64,000 nucleotides of DNA, from the NCBI GenBank assembly GCA_024509875.1, contig JAMPIV010014838.1, positions 310,001 through 374,000 on the forward strand, given 5' to 3'. This document shows positions 33,340-46,357 of this stretch, in pieces. The notes under the pieces were generated by a model. That model did not search any database and was not told the DNA's origin. It was given only the letters and a program-made list of their open reading frames with translations. The stretch comes from Oreohelix idahoensis. Taxonomy: Eukaryota > Mollusca > Gastropoda > Stylommatophora > Oreohelicidae. Numbering within the stretch: position 1 is the stretch's first letter; each line of letters begins with the position of its first letter. Position numbers and translations under genes: made by a program.

Positions 33340-34460
33340 CATAACTTCATCGATTTCACAAAAGCCTTCGATCGAGTCTGGCATGAAGGCTTATGGCAAG
33401 TAATGAGAAAATTCAATTTTGATACCAACATCATAGATATCATTGAAGCACTATACAAGGACGCAAGCAGTGCTGTTTTTGTAAGCAACGACATTGGAGA
33501 ATTTTTCAAAACAACTGTAGGAGTTCGCCAAGGATGTATCCTGTCACCAGTGCTCTTTAATATATATCTAGAACATATTATGCAGGAAGCTCTCTACGAT
33601 TATAAATCAACCATATCGATTGGAGGCCGACCTCTGTGCAACCTACGTTTTGCTGATGATATTGATCTGATAGCTGGATCAGAATCAGAACTTCAAGACC
33701 TTACCTCTAGACTGGAAAAAGTAACAAGAACGTATGGGATGGAAATTAATATAGAAAAAAGCAAGATATTGGTGAATAGCCATAAGAAACATGTTCCGAC
33801 CAACATTACGTTAAATGGGCAAACGTTAGAAGAAGTTAACACCTTTAAATATCTCGGGTCCACTATATGTAGTGATGGAAGATCAATTAAAGAAATCAAG
33901 ACAAGACTTGAGATGGCCTCAGCTGCCATGACAAGGTTGAATGTGATCTGGAAAAGTAAAATCAGTTTTCCTGTGAAGATCAAATTATACAAATCACTTG
34001 TATTATCTATTCTCTTGTATGGGTGTGAGGGCTGGACACTCACTGCAGATACGGAGCGAAGGATTCAGGCTTTCGAGCATAAATGTTATAGAAGAATTTT
34101 GCGCATTTGCTATAAAGAGCACAAAACAAATGTCTATGTTAGAGAGAAGATAAACACCTATGCAGGCCACCAAGAACCACTTTTGTCAGTAGTGAAACGT
34201 CGAAAGCTTGCCTGGTTTGGGCATGTAACTCGTCATGACTCCCTTTCGAAAACGATCCTTCAGGGAACAGTCGAAGGTAAACGGAGAAGAGGAAGGCAGA
34301 GAAAATCCTGGGCTGATAACATCAAAGAATGGGCAGGACACGGTTTTTCCACACTTGTACGCATTGCTGAGGATAGAGAGCAGTGGAGGACCCTGTCTGC
34401 TGATGCTTCCACCATGGCACCCCTACAACCCATGACGGGTTACGGGCTGAGATGATGATA
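33340..34460 (+). pseudogene. RTE-like RT fragment, 5'-truncated
   Basis: Frame open from about 33345 to 34455. It starts abruptly at FIDFTKAFDRVWHEGLW, followed by GVRQGCILSPVLFNIYLEHI, the catalytic NLRFADDIDLIAGSE, then TFKYLGSTICSDG, LLYGCEGWTLT, KLAWFGHVTRHDSL and GKRRRGRQRKSW. About 350 codons intact, with no stop. The endonuclease and the first RT blocks are missing. The 3' end has a GATGATGATAAG tail, different from the (GAA)n of 28166-28855, so this is another family. Confidence 0.87.
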
Positions 34461-37200
34461 AGTAAGGAAGATGTGTAGAAAGCGCATCGACCTTTATACA
34501 CTAGTTTTCACAGATGTGAGCTAGTGTTGAGGGAAAGAGTTAACAGAAGGGCACAGGTTGGTGTCAGTGATTCTCTCACCTTTAGACTGCCAACTCTTGT
34601 ATTTTTCTGGCGACGACTAACTCTTTCTTACTCAAATCTTTTTGAAGATGAACTAATAGTAACAAGTAATACAAGGAGGGTTGAGAATGTTTTTCTGAAC
34701 AGAACATACAATCTACTAAGTCAAACTCAGAATGATGGTGAGTTACAGAATGTACATAATTACTTTAATTACAGTAGAAAATAAAATCAATGTTGACATG
34801 TACTTTGAAAAAAAGAAATACTAGGAAATTTAGAACTGTCAGTGTCTTTGGTTCAGATAAGAAGTAAGAGGCTATTTTCCTCACTGACGAAAGTTTATTC
34901 CTACGGCTATTTCTTGGATAAGTGAATTCTGATTTTGGTCTGGGTCTTACGTAGACTTATCTGCTTGGACTTCTCCTGGGCGTCACAGTAGGTAGGGATT
35001 ACCAACTGGAGAATTTGATTCAGTGGGGCTACAGTCCAAGAGATGACTAGGCTGTTCGTTCACCTGGTTGTGAAGTTGCGTTATGCTGTTCAGGCGCTGA
35101 CGAGGTGTTGACTGCTTAAAGCTGTAGACTGCTCAGGGTTGCTGACTTGTGATCACCGCTAGATTTGAGACGTAAGCACTAGTTCTCTCCGTAGCATAGA
35201 GCAACTAGGCGGTTTACTCGCAACAATTGACAGCAATCAAAATCCAGAAACTGGCTAGGATTCTGCAACTGGGCTGTGGAAGACAATACAGGCAATCAAT
35301 CTTCTGTTTGTTTTACAGATATATTAACTACAGCCACTCTGGACATTTCGTCTCAGAATGGTGCCTAATAATATATTTACCTGAAACCGTAACGTCAGTC
35401 TTTTCCCTTAAAGGCGACTGTCCATTTGTTTACAAATTCCTGTCTAGCAGTAGTCTCACACTGGTCGGGTCAGTAAGGTCAGCCTTTGTTACAAGCATAC
35501 GCCTGGCCGTGTGCGTCCATGCGTGACTGCATTGGAGGAATGCTATTTCATTCACTCGTTCCTTGAACAACATGGTTCTTCTCTCGTTCACAACAGCTTT
35601 CTTCATCACATTCCTAATACAATTAGCTTGTAGTACTTTCTCATATCAGCCAGTACTCTTACATCATTATAATGCATCAATAACATTCATAATACATAAA
35701 TGCAAAATAGCTTTCAATCTAATGTAAAGAAATAAAACCACAATATTTAGTATTTCACACTTTACATCCATTAACTAATCCCTTGATATTAGAGTTAGCT
35801 AATTAAGCGAATACTGAGAGTTTGCTTACCGCTCAGGACTTTATCCGCAGCTTAAGAAATAGAACTTTAGTAGCGTTTACTCTCAATCAATCACATATAC
35901 TTGTAGGTATGAGGTAAGTTGATGCTTCTATTCTATAACTTATAAGCGTGCGTTGTCTTCGACGGTTAATCAGCAAGTGATCTTAAAACTCAGCATTCGT
36001 TTGCATGAAGTTAAACATTTCCTGATTCCCACGCCAAGAGTTAATTATTTCCCTGTCTCTCGTTCAGCCATGCCGAAGATTTATCGGGCGGTCTCCAGTT
36101 GACCACTGAACACGGAAATATGATACTCTGAGAACCACTGCCGTTTCGACTAAGCGAATAAATCGCATAGACGTCCCTAAAGAAATGCTTTTAAGTGCCT
36201 TTGAAGAAGAAAATAGAATTTGGATAGTATGACAGGACTATTAGTGAAGACTTGAAAAAACAGCTAAAGAACAGATCGCAGGTGCAAATATTTCCGTAGA
36301 GAAGACAGACAAAATGTGAAGGAAAAGAAAAGTAAGGAATTAAAAAATAATCTAGACAAAATCTTCGAGCACTCTGTGACAGGCTAGCAGAGATGGACGT
36401 ATGATAGGATGCATCCGTCGTGTATACAACTAGCGAGCTACAGTAACAGCATTCCCACTCTTCGACATCTACTGACGGAGACTGAGCACCTATGAGTTTG
36501 CCCGGAGTGCAATGATGTCGATTATGTTCAACAATAACAATAGCAGTAGATACACGTGAGGATCTAAAAAATAAAAAAAAAAGACATTTTAATCACTCAG
36601 TAGTTGTTGGTCTGGCACAAAGAATCTGTTGGCTAGTATTTTATTGATGAGTGTCAACATTGTTGATACATGCCACTTTCGATCTCATGATAAACTAATA
36701 AAATAGTGTTGTATCATCTTAATCGGGAGAGAACAACGTAAAGTTGATCTCTGGAAGATAACCCTCGCGTAAATCGCGATAACAGTGTGTTTAAATACTT
36801 ACTATAACTTTCTCATATCAGTTTTATCGCAGTACTAGTTTATCTAGCGCCCTTAGCTGCACTGCATGCACGTGACCGAGATAACACATATGATAATTTA
36901 AGGCGAGTTTGATGGGATGAAATGAAAAGTAAAGAACAATAAATAAAAATGTACAAAATACAAGTATTTATAACCAAGGGTTTAAGGATATACAGGAGAT
37001 TGGCACAAATGAAAACGAGCCCGAGTAAAACGAGTGTTATTTGCGAACTCCCACTGAGATACACTTGAAAACAATGGTCAGTCTCGAGTTTCTGACATCT
37101 CCTTACAGATTGTCCTGGTCCATCTGTGTATGACACTTCTGCAGCAGATGTTGAGCATTCAAAGTGTGCCTAGGCTATAAAAAATATAAAAAAAACGCGA
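34461..37200. other. Long stretch with no recognised gene
   Basis: Only short, non-conserved frames (for example 34524-34784, 86 codons, no recognised domain). No repeat structure found by eye. Confidence 0.4.
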
Positions 37201-37208
37201 GTCCAAAC

Positions 37209-37406
37209 CAGCTGCGGACTGGCCGTGATCTGGGCCCCCAGGCAATAACAATGAAATATTTAAAACGTAACTGAAGTGTAGTGTGAGCTCTCAAAATGCA
37301 CTATTGAAAGTTGATTAAGGAAGAGGAAGGCGAGGGGAGAGTGCACCCGCTACTGCTGTCGGCCCTCTGCCACTGCCCGATTGCCCGACCGCTCAGTCCA
37401 ACCATG
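37209..37406 (-). mobile_element. hAT-type MITE, copy 2 (diverged, inverted)
   Basis: Left end CAGCTGCGGACTGG, right end complement CATGGTTGGACTGAGCGG. Internal GGTCGGGCAATCGGGCAG (minus) matches copy 1 at 26536. 8-bp TSD GTCCAAAC / GTCTAAAC (37201-37208 and 37407-37414). Confidence 0.75.
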
Positions 37407-37449
37407 GTCTAAACAAATAGGATGGATGGATGGGTTTTAAAAAAAAAAT

Positions 37450-38340
37450 CGAAAAAAGGTGATTCGTCTTACGAGGACAAGAGACAAAGAAAATAGTCTA
37501 CGTTACGGCCTCAAGGCCTTCGTCAGGAAAGGAAAGAAAGTGAAGGCTAGATAGGACACATAAGAACTAGGTACTTCCCTGAAGGCAAGACATCGAAATC
37601 ATATCAATATTCGCTGTCCACCTGATGGGCGCGTGGCTGAACAGGAAGTGACTTCTGCCGCCGGATGTACACAATACTTACTAAGAAACTAAAAACTAAA
37701 AAACGAAACCGAACAATAAACTACCCAAACGTAATAAAAGTGGGGACTAGAAATAGAAGAGGACAGAATGAGTGGGAGATAAATAAATATGAAATAAAAA
37801 ATCAAGACAAATTAGAAACAGTGTATATTCATACATATAATGGAGGATGGCATAAAAATAGGATAAGAGTGGAAAGAGTCAAAATAGAGCAAGAGAGGAA
37901 AGGGTGACCTCAGACAAAGGTGTGGAAAGTGTTGAGACCGGCTGGTTTTAGACACCCCATGCGGTGGATAAGACGGTTCTCAAGCTGTTCTCGGCTGGCA
38001 GTGTCAGAGGAGCAGGATCGGATCGTTGTGACCTGGATGTCGATGGGACCATGGTGGTCAGGACCATTGAAGTGTATGGCAACTGGTGTGGACTTTTGCT
38101 GAGCGATGTCATTTAAGTGCTGGCTGAATCTGTCCCCAAGTCGTTTGCCTGTTTGGCCAATATAGGTTTTGCAGCAACGTTTACATATGATCGTATAAAT
38201 AACATTGCGCGATTCACACGTGAAGCTACTAGTGATGGTGTACGTAGCCTTAGGAAAGGACACCTTCTGGGTTGAGTACTCCATTGTACTCCACGTCTTA
38301 CCGCAGTTACCCTCTAAACAAATAACAGCTTATTGTGTTA
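37450..38340 (-). mobile_element. Penelope-like element fragment
   Basis: A GIY-YIG endonuclease coding piece (37910-38284) followed downstream on the minus strand by a 3' region containing GACGAAGGCCTTGAGGCCGT at about 37508-37530, a kind of motif common in Penelope-like 3' ends. RT is not present. Left limit is approximate. Confidence 0.65.
37910..38330 (-). pseudogene. GIY-YIG endonuclease domain of a Penelope-like element
   Basis: About 125 codons from the first listed ATG, open further upstream to about 38330. Shows the GIY-YIG pattern NVIYTIICKRCCKTYIGQTG with the conserved Arg in KRLGDRFSQHL and the late Glu in REQLENRLI. A CX4CGKTW-like Cys cluster lies just upstream. Penelope-like elements carry this nuclease at the C-terminus after RT. 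Here only the C-terminal end survives. Confidence 0.8.
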
Positions 38341-38474
38341 ATGACTTTCATGAATGGGTCCTTGCTCAGGCACGATGTCTAATGTAGAACTGGTGGAAGG
38401 AGCCAGACAAACACTAGGGAAACAGAAGATAAGATGTAGACGCTGGCGTTGAAATGGACACAGGTTAATAAAAC

Positions 38475-38690
38475 CAGTAAATAAATACGCATAAAGCTAC
38501 GTTTCGGGCACTCGTGAGAAATAAAGAAGTAGAAACCTAGACAACAACAACAACAACAAAAACAACAGAAGTGAGTTGCTTACCGGAGAATCGAACCCAG
38601 GATTTTACTTCTTTATTTCTCACGAGTGCCTGGAACATACCTTCATGTGTGTAATATTTATTTATTTACTGTTTACATGCCTAGGGTTTC
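38475..38690. repeat. SINE remnant forming a long hairpin
   Basis: Contains the same B-box head as 28918-29046 (GGGTTCGATTCTCC on minus). Instead of the 5' head it carries an inverted copy of its own 3' part: GGCACTCGTGAGAAATAAAG near 38507 and its complement near 38608-38630. Confidence 0.8.
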
Positions 38691-38824
38691 CCCTCTTTAT
38701 TTGTTTAAATGATTAATAAAACCAGCTGAAAGCATTACATGGCAGGTCTAAAATCTCCAGGGTCAGAGAAACAGAGAAAGACCAATAACATATAGAGACA
38801 ACAGAACTGGAGACAGGCATGAAA

Positions 38825-38827
<3 letters not shown>

Positions 38828-38914
<87 letters not shown>
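38828..38914. repeat. (TA)n microsatellite
   Basis: About 87 bp of TA dinucleotides. Confidence 0.97.
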
Positions 38915-38920
<6 letters not shown>

Positions 38921-39194
38921 TAAGAAAACAAGATAACGTTAAGAAAGAACGTCTTACTATCTACAAGAACAACGTGCCTACGTAACGACCTTGAGGTCAT
39001 CGTAAGAGACGGGGCGCATGAAAACTGCAAGCAAGAAAGAATTAACTACTCTATGGTGGCTAAACGTGGATAAACATGAAAACAAGAGATAAAGGACGAC
39101 AAAGAGAGGATACTAGACAGTTTGACGTGATGGCATGGAAAGAAGTCAACAACATAATTGATAAATAGTACATGGAGATAATAAGTTTGGGGGG

Positions 39195-39422
39195 TTGGAG
39201 TGGCTAAGAGGTATGGCGTCCGCCTCGAATTCTAGAGGTACGGGTTCGATTCCCAGTTGAGGGAATATAATTTATGGAAATTTTTTTTTCAGAACCAGTG
39301 GTCCTAATGATGTCATACTCCTCCTGGTCTCCTGAGTAGTGAGATCGGATGCCTAGCCTTCTCGGGTAAGGGCGAAAAATAGGAGGTCCCGTGTGCAAGT
39401 TAATAATAATAATAATAATAAA
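39195..39422 (+). mobile_element. tRNA-derived SINE with (AAT)n tail
   Basis: Head has an A box (TGGCTAAGAGGT) and a B box (GGTTCGATTCC) at tRNA-like spacing, a T-rich linker, then a GC-rich body and a terminal TAATAATAATAA run at 39402-39422. The tRNA fold is imperfect, so it is not a working tRNA gene. TSD not identified. Confidence 0.68.
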
Positions 39423-39474
39423 TTCTTTAAGCACCAAACACGGCGCATAAGGCAGAAACCAGTGCTCTCCAGGT

Positions 39475-39476
<2 letters not shown>

Positions 39477-39536
<60 letters not shown>
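39477..39536. repeat. (TA)n microsatellite, left flank of mariner
   Basis: 60 bp of TA; the tract resumes immediately right of the mariner at 40877. Confidence 0.96.
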
Positions 39537-41217
<1,681 letters not shown>

Positions 41218-41280
41218 TTGTTATTTGTCACTATTAAAATATGAGAAAATTGCGTTTTTATAAAAGTTCTAGTGGGGAAG

Positions 41281-44200
41281 TTGGGGGTGTTGGGAAGTCA
41301 GGTATTGGTAGTACCTCTGGTGAAGGAGCTGTCATGCCCTTTTCAGGGCAGCTCAGCCACCTTTGGTCCAAACCTGGCATCCAGCTCTCACCTGTGGCTC
41401 CTCGTAGCTGTCAGCATGCGACAGCGGCCACCCCCGGACAACGGCTTTGACAGGCCGGCTAAACTAGGTGAGGGTAGCCGAATGGTTATAAACCTTCGGT
41501 GAGTTAGGGTCTGCCTACCCATGCATGCGAAGACTGGATTCGATAGACTGCGCGGAAGAAACCACCTGTTGGTTCAACGGGCATGACGGCGATTACCAGC
41601 AACGCGCTGTGGAGCGTAAGGAGCACGGCGAGGCACGTAGAAAGCCCTGGTCATCCACTGCACCTGACTTCATCTCCAGTCGTCTTGACTTGTCTTGCCA
41701 CTGGATTGAGATGGACCCAGGCGAGAGAGTGAGGTCGACGAATTGCGCAACTCTTCCTCACTTTAATCCAAATCACCGCGCAAGTCACTCTTTCATCCAT
41801 TCATCCATTCATCCATCCACTCACAACAAGTCCTGTGGCGATGGGCGAGCGGCGAAGCGGCAGGCGTGGGTACGCTGGCAGTCGTAGTCGCAGACCTACA
41901 CACAGGCGGCTCAGGCCATATGGTCGTCTTCCACTGATCGGAGCAGCAGTGGGATTCGGCAGCCCCCTGAGTGTCTGAGCAGCCCTCTTTAGGAAAGCAC
42001 TGCTCACCTCCATGGCATGAGGAAGGGGCTAGAAAAGGTGCCCTAAACATTGCCTGCTTCACCATTACCTAACCAGCTTACCGCGGTTGGTGGGTACCCT
42101 ACTTCGGCGGTCGACATATAAGAAAAAGAAAGGACAGATTTTTCCCCCTCATTCTAGGCGCATGGAATGTGCGCACTTTACTTGACAAAGACTTTAACGC
42201 AAACAGACCTGAGAGACGAACTGCCCTGATTGGGAGAGAACTGGCCAGGTACAACATTGACATAGCAGCACTGAGTGAAACTCGACTTGCAGGCGAGGGC
42301 CAACTTTGCGAAAAGGGTGCAGGTTATACATTCTTTTGGAGCGGAAGAGGAACTGAAGAAAGACGAGAAGCAGGGGTTGGATTTGCAATCAAAACAGCAA
42401 TTGTCAGCAAGTTAGCGGGGCCCCCAAAGGGAATAAATGACCGACTCATGACGGTCAAGATCCCTCTGTTCTATGGAAGAAAACATGCCACCATCATTAG
42501 CGCGTATGCACCAACTATGACAAACCAGGATGATGTCAAGGATAAGTTTTACGAAGAACTACATGCAGTCATTGCATCAGTTCCTAAAGCAGATAAGCTC
42601 ATCATTCTTGGTGACTTTAATGCAAGAGTAGGCTCAGATAACATCTCCTGGAATGGCACTATTGGTAGGTACGGCGTGGGTCGCTGTAACAGTAATGGAC
42701 TTCGTCTCCTCCAGACTTGCGCAGAACATGACCTCCTTGTCACCAACACCATTTTTCGACTTCCTACCCGCAACAGGACCTCCTGGATGCACCCTCGCTC
42801 AAAGCATTGGCACCTAATTGACTATGTAATTGTTAGGAAGAAGGACAGGCAAGATGTCCGGGTGACCAAGTCCATGTGTGGTGCCGAATGCTGGACTGAT
42901 CATCGCCTCATTGTATCTAAACTTAAAATTCGTATCCAACCAGCCAGGCGCCCTCAGGGGAAGAAAACTCAAAAGAGGCTGGATGTCACCAAACTAAAGA
43001 AGACAAAAATCAAACAGTCATTTACTGACACCTTAGAAGACCGTCTCAAATCTATCTCGCTAGACGGCCAAAGTGTGGAAACAAATTGGGCAGCCCTAAG
43101 TGAGCAGATCTACAACACTGCTACAGAGGTCCTGGGTCCTTCCATCAAGAAACAAAATGACTGGTTTGATGAGAACTCAGATGATATAAAGCAGATGTTG
43201 GCTGAGAAACACCATCTCCATAAAGCATATTTAAATGATCCAAAATCTACATCCAAGAAAGACGCTTTCAACAACATGCGTAGAATCGTCCAACATAAAC
43301 TACGCCAGATGCGGGATTCATGGCTGAGTAATAAAGCAGATGAGCTCCAAGGCTTTGCTGACAGCCATGACTTGAAAAACTTTTACCTTGCACTCAAAGC
43401 GGTCTATGGTCCAACATCATCAGGATCATTTCCCCTCCTTAATGCAGATGGAAAAACACTAATTACAGACAAGGAAAAAATGCTCCAACGCTGGGCTGAA
43501 CATTTTAATAATATCTTGAACCAGCCATCATCTATTAACGACGAAGCCATCATCCGCCTGCCCCAAATTCCTATAAATGAAGCATTAGATGATGTACCAA
43601 CTCTGGAGGAAACTAAAAAAGCGATTCGTCAACTGTCTAGTGGAAAGGCCCCTGGCTCCGATTCAATTCCTGTTGAGGTTTATAAAGATGGCGGTGCAGT
43701 TCTGATAGAGAAACTTCATATGATCTTCCAGCAAATGTGGCAGAGTGAAACCATCCCACACGATCTCAAAGATGCCTCAATTATACATCTATATAAACGT
43801 AAAGGTAATCGCCAAGACTGCAACAATCATCGAGGCATCTCTCTTTTATCAATCGCTGGGAAGATATTCGCCAGAATCCTTTTGAATCGCCTTACGGCTC
43901 ATCTTGACAAAGGTCTTTTACCTGAAAGTCAGTGTGGATTCCGGAAAGAACGTGGAACCACAGATATGGTGTTCGCTGCAAGACAGCTACAAGAAAAATG
44001 CCAAGAACAGCACTGTGACCTGTACACAGCTTTCATCGACTTGACAAAGGCGTTCGACACGGTCAGTAGAGAGGGTCTATGGAAGATCATGGCAAAATAC
44101 GGCTGCCCAAAGAAATTTATCACAATAGTGCAGCAACTGCATGATGGAATGCAGGCTAGAGTTCAGGAAAACGGTGAGCTATCAGAGCCTTTCCCCGTCT

Positions 44201-45406
44201 CAAATGGAGTTAAACAAGGGTGCGTACTTGCACCGACTCTGTTCAGTATCATGTTTTCTGCTATGCTGACTGATGCTTTTAGAGACGGGGACACAGGAAT
44301 CGACATTAGTTATCGTATTGATGGAAAATTGTTTAACCTTAGGAGGCTTCAAGCAAAAACCAAGGTCAAATCACACACCATCAGAGATCTTCTGTTTGCT
44401 GATGATTGTGCCCTCAATGCTGGCTCAGAGGCTGATCTGCAGCATAGTGTGGATAGATTCTCCGAAGCCTGCGCCAACTTTGGGCTTACCATCAACACGA
44501 AGAAAACAGAAATCATGTACCAACCAGCTCCTGGCACAGTTTATACTGAGCCAGTCATCAAGGTTAATGGTGAGAAACTGAATGTTGTGAACAGATTCAC
44601 ATACCTTGGTAGCACACTATCCCAGAACATTGTCATTGATGATGAGGTGAACACCAGGATCTCCAAAGCCAGCAGCACATTTGGCAGACTATACACCAAC
44701 GTTTGGCATCGAAGTGGCATTAGTCTACAGACAAAGCTGAAGGTGTACAGAGCTGCGGTGCTTCCAGTGCTGCTATATGCATGTGAAACATGGACTGTAT
44801 ACAGGCGCCACGTAAAGAAGCTAAACCACTTCCATACAGTCTGTCTCAGGAAGATAATGAACATCAAATGGCAAGACAAGATCCCGGATACCGCCGTTCT
44901 TGACAGAGCTGGTATCCCTAGTATTGATACTATTCTGATGCAGTCACAAATTCGCTGGGCAGGTCATGTAGTCCGCATGCCAGACCATCGACTGCCAAAG
45001 ATACTCTTTTATGGTGAGATGCAGAAGGGTAAACGCTCCCATGGTGGCCAAAAGAAGCGCTTCAAAGACACGTTAAAGACGTCATTGAAAACCTTTGACA
45101 TAAACCCAGACACATGGGAAGCTGCTGCGCAAGACCGAACTGCTTGGCGCACATCTCTTCGTAAAGGTGCAGCAGCATGCGAATCATCCAGAAGAGCAGC
45201 AGCGGAACAGCGGAGACAAGCTAGAAAGGACCGTGAAATAAAACCTTCACATGAAGCAAACATTCCCTGCCCACACTGTCCAAGATCTTTCCAGGCTCGC
45301 ATCGGGCTCTTCAGTCACCTTCGTACCCATAGACTAACCTAACACATTCTTAAATAATTGGATGAACAGAGTGGTCTTCATCACCCGTGATGGACGAACA
45401 ACAACA
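41281..45406 (+). mobile_element. Complete LINE with intact ORF and 10-bp TSD
   Basis: 4126 bp between the TSDs AGTGGGGAAG (41271-41280 and 45407-45416). About 0.9 kb of GC-rich 5' sequence without a long frame precedes a 1057-codon frame. The 3' end is short and closes with GGACGAACAACAACA. The uninterrupted frame plus perfect TSD marks this as a young insertion. Clade not assigned (endonuclease-bearing, no RNase H, L2/RTE-like RT tail). Confidence 0.92.
42169..45342 (+). CDS. LINE endonuclease and reverse transcriptase, intact, C-terminal C2H2 finger
   Basis: 1057 codons without a stop. Endonuclease: AWNVRT (its W and N lie just upstream of 42169 in the same frame), SETR (Glu about 37), GDFNAR (Asp about 149, Asn 151) and TDHRL (Asp about 244, His 245). 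RT: GKAPGSDSIPVEVYK, FIDLTKAFDTVSREGLW, GVKQGCVLAPTLFSIMF and LLFADDCALNAGSE (Asp 745-746). Then FTYLGSTLSQN, LLYACETW, RWAGHVVRM and a Lys/Arg-rich region ending in a C2H2 zinc finger CPHCPRSFQARIGLFSHLRT with HRLT. Between the last upstream stop (42070-42072) and 42169 there is no in-frame ATG, so the start is unresolved. All catalytic residues are present. Confidence 0.93.
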   Translation: MRTLLDKDFNANRPERRTALIGRELARYNIDIAALSETRLAGEGQLCEKGAGYTFFWSGRGTEERREAGVGFAIKTAIVSKLAGPPKGINDRLMTVKIPLFYGRKHATIISAYAPTMTNQDDVKDKFYEELHAVIASVPKADKLIILGDFNARVGSDNISWNGTIGRYGVGRCNSNGLRLLQTCAEHDLLVTNTIFRLPTRNRTSWMHPRSKHWHLIDYVIVRKKDRQDVRVTKSMCGAECWTDHRLIVSKLKIRIQPARRPQGKKTQKRLDVTKLKKTKIKQSFTDTLEDRLKSISLDGQSVETNWAALSEQIYNTATEVLGPSIKKQNDWFDENSDDIKQMLAEKHHLHKAYLNDPKSTSKKDAFNNMRRIVQHKLRQMRDSWLSNKADELQGFADSHDLKNFYLALKAVYGPTSSGSFPLLNADGKTLITDKEKMLQRWAEHFNNILNQPSSINDEAIIRLPQIPINEALDDVPTLEETKKAIRQLSSGKAPGSDSIPVEVYKDGGAVLIEKLHMIFQQMWQSETIPHDLKDASIIHLYKRKGNRQDCNNHRGISLLSIAGKIFARILLNRLTAHLDKGLLPESQCGFRKERGTTDMVFAARQLQEKCQEQHCDLYTAFIDLTKAFDTVSREGLWKIMAKYGCPKKFITIVQQLHDGMQARVQENGELSEPFPVSNGVKQGCVLAPTLFSIMFSAMLTDAFRDGDTGIDISYRIDGKLFNLRRLQAKTKVKSHTIRDLLFADDCALNAGSEADLQHSVDRFSEACANFGLTINTKKTEIMYQPAPGTVYTEPVIKVNGEKLNVVNRFTYLGSTLSQNIVIDDEVNTRISKASSTFGRLYTNVWHRSGISLQTKLKVYRAAVLPVLLYACETWTVYRRHVKKLNHFHTVCLRKIMNIKWQDKIPDTAVLDRAGIPSIDTILMQSQIRWAGHVVRMPDHRLPKILFYGEMQKGKRSHGGQKKRFKDTLKTSLKTFDINPDTWEAAAQDRTAWRTSLRKGAAACESSRRAAAEQRRQARKDREIKPSHEANIPCPHCPRSFQARIGLFSHLRTHRLT

Positions 45407-45416
45407 AGTGGGGAAG

Positions 45417-46153
45417 GAAATGTTACTATCCCCTAAGAACGAGCCGCCACTGGTTATGTGTAACCACTCTTTCTATTCCTTTATCACCACCCACTACTTT
45501 ATTGTAAAAATGTTACCGTTTTATTATCATTTAAGGCGTTACATTGTATTCTTTGTGACTTTCTTTTCTCTCCTAACCGAAACCCAAATCACTTTTGCCC
45601 ATGCCATTATTCACATGTGGCTTGCTATATCAACTATTAGATCTTATACTTAAGGTAACATTCAAATTGTAGACCCAGGTGTAACTAGCTCTTTGTGTGC
45701 TCAAGTGAATCGATGTCTTGCTCTGTACTATTCAATGTGCGGCACGGCCTCTGGACTCGGTTAAGACGACCGCTTTTGTTCGCCTTGTCGATTAAATTAT
45801 CGTTTGCATTCACAGTAAGCAACGACGTATGCGTACAAGTATTCATTCAACGCTGAATCATTATTGATTTTAAGCTATTCATGTTCATATTTCTCAACGG
45901 TTTTTTAAAATCATTTTAGAAGGACACAAGGCGAGTTTTCTTTTGTGGGGGCGGGCTGGGGAAAGGGGGGGGAGGGGGCGCGTTAGTTCGTATATGTTAA
46001 AGCTTTAATTACCTGGCCGTTTATTGTCTTACTGATGCTCAACAATAGAATTTAATTTTTAGGGGGGGGGGGGGGGGGGGGGCTGAAGATTTGGTTGAAG
46101 AATGTTTTGGCATGTTGTAAGTCTTAAAGGCAACAATTATTTTATACCGAGTT
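45417..46153. other. Non-coding stretch with G-rich runs
   Basis: No gene seen. Contains a GGGG-rich patch around 45946-45980 and a G21 run at 46062-46082. Confidence 0.5.
46062..46082. repeat. G21 homopolymer
   Basis: Uninterrupted run of 21 G; could form a G-quadruplex, and its true length is uncertain in any assembly. Confidence 0.95.
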
Positions 46154-46357
46154 AAGGGGCCGTTCACAAATTACGTAACGCAAAAGGGGGCGAGGTGGTT
46201 GCCGAGATGTTACGCTTTGTACAAAGGGGGTGTTCTGAAACGCTGTGAGTTTTTGTTACGCAAATATTACAGGCGGGGAGGGGTGAGGGCTGACAATGTC
46301 ACAAATTGCGTTACGGAAAAGTGCAGACATGAGGAAACCTGAATATAACCAAACAGG
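46154..46357 (+). repeat. About 210-bp repeat R, copy 1
   Basis: Starts AAGGGGCCGTTCACAAATTA, has a TTGCGTTACG word near its right part and ends ATAACCAAACAGG. A second copy is at 47326-47548. The word ACGTAACGC on the left and GCGTTACG on the right are inverted. Confidence 0.85.

Noticed and set aside
34524..34784. 86-codon frame as a gene
   Set aside because: No recognised domain, no conserved context, and of a length expected by chance.
38948..39012. Second Penelope-like 3' end
   Set aside because: Only one short motif (CCTTGAGGTCATCG-like) is similar; no coding part nearby.
39195..39265. Possible functional tRNA gene
   Set aside because: A and B boxes are good but the acceptor and T stems do not pair well, and it continues into a SINE body.
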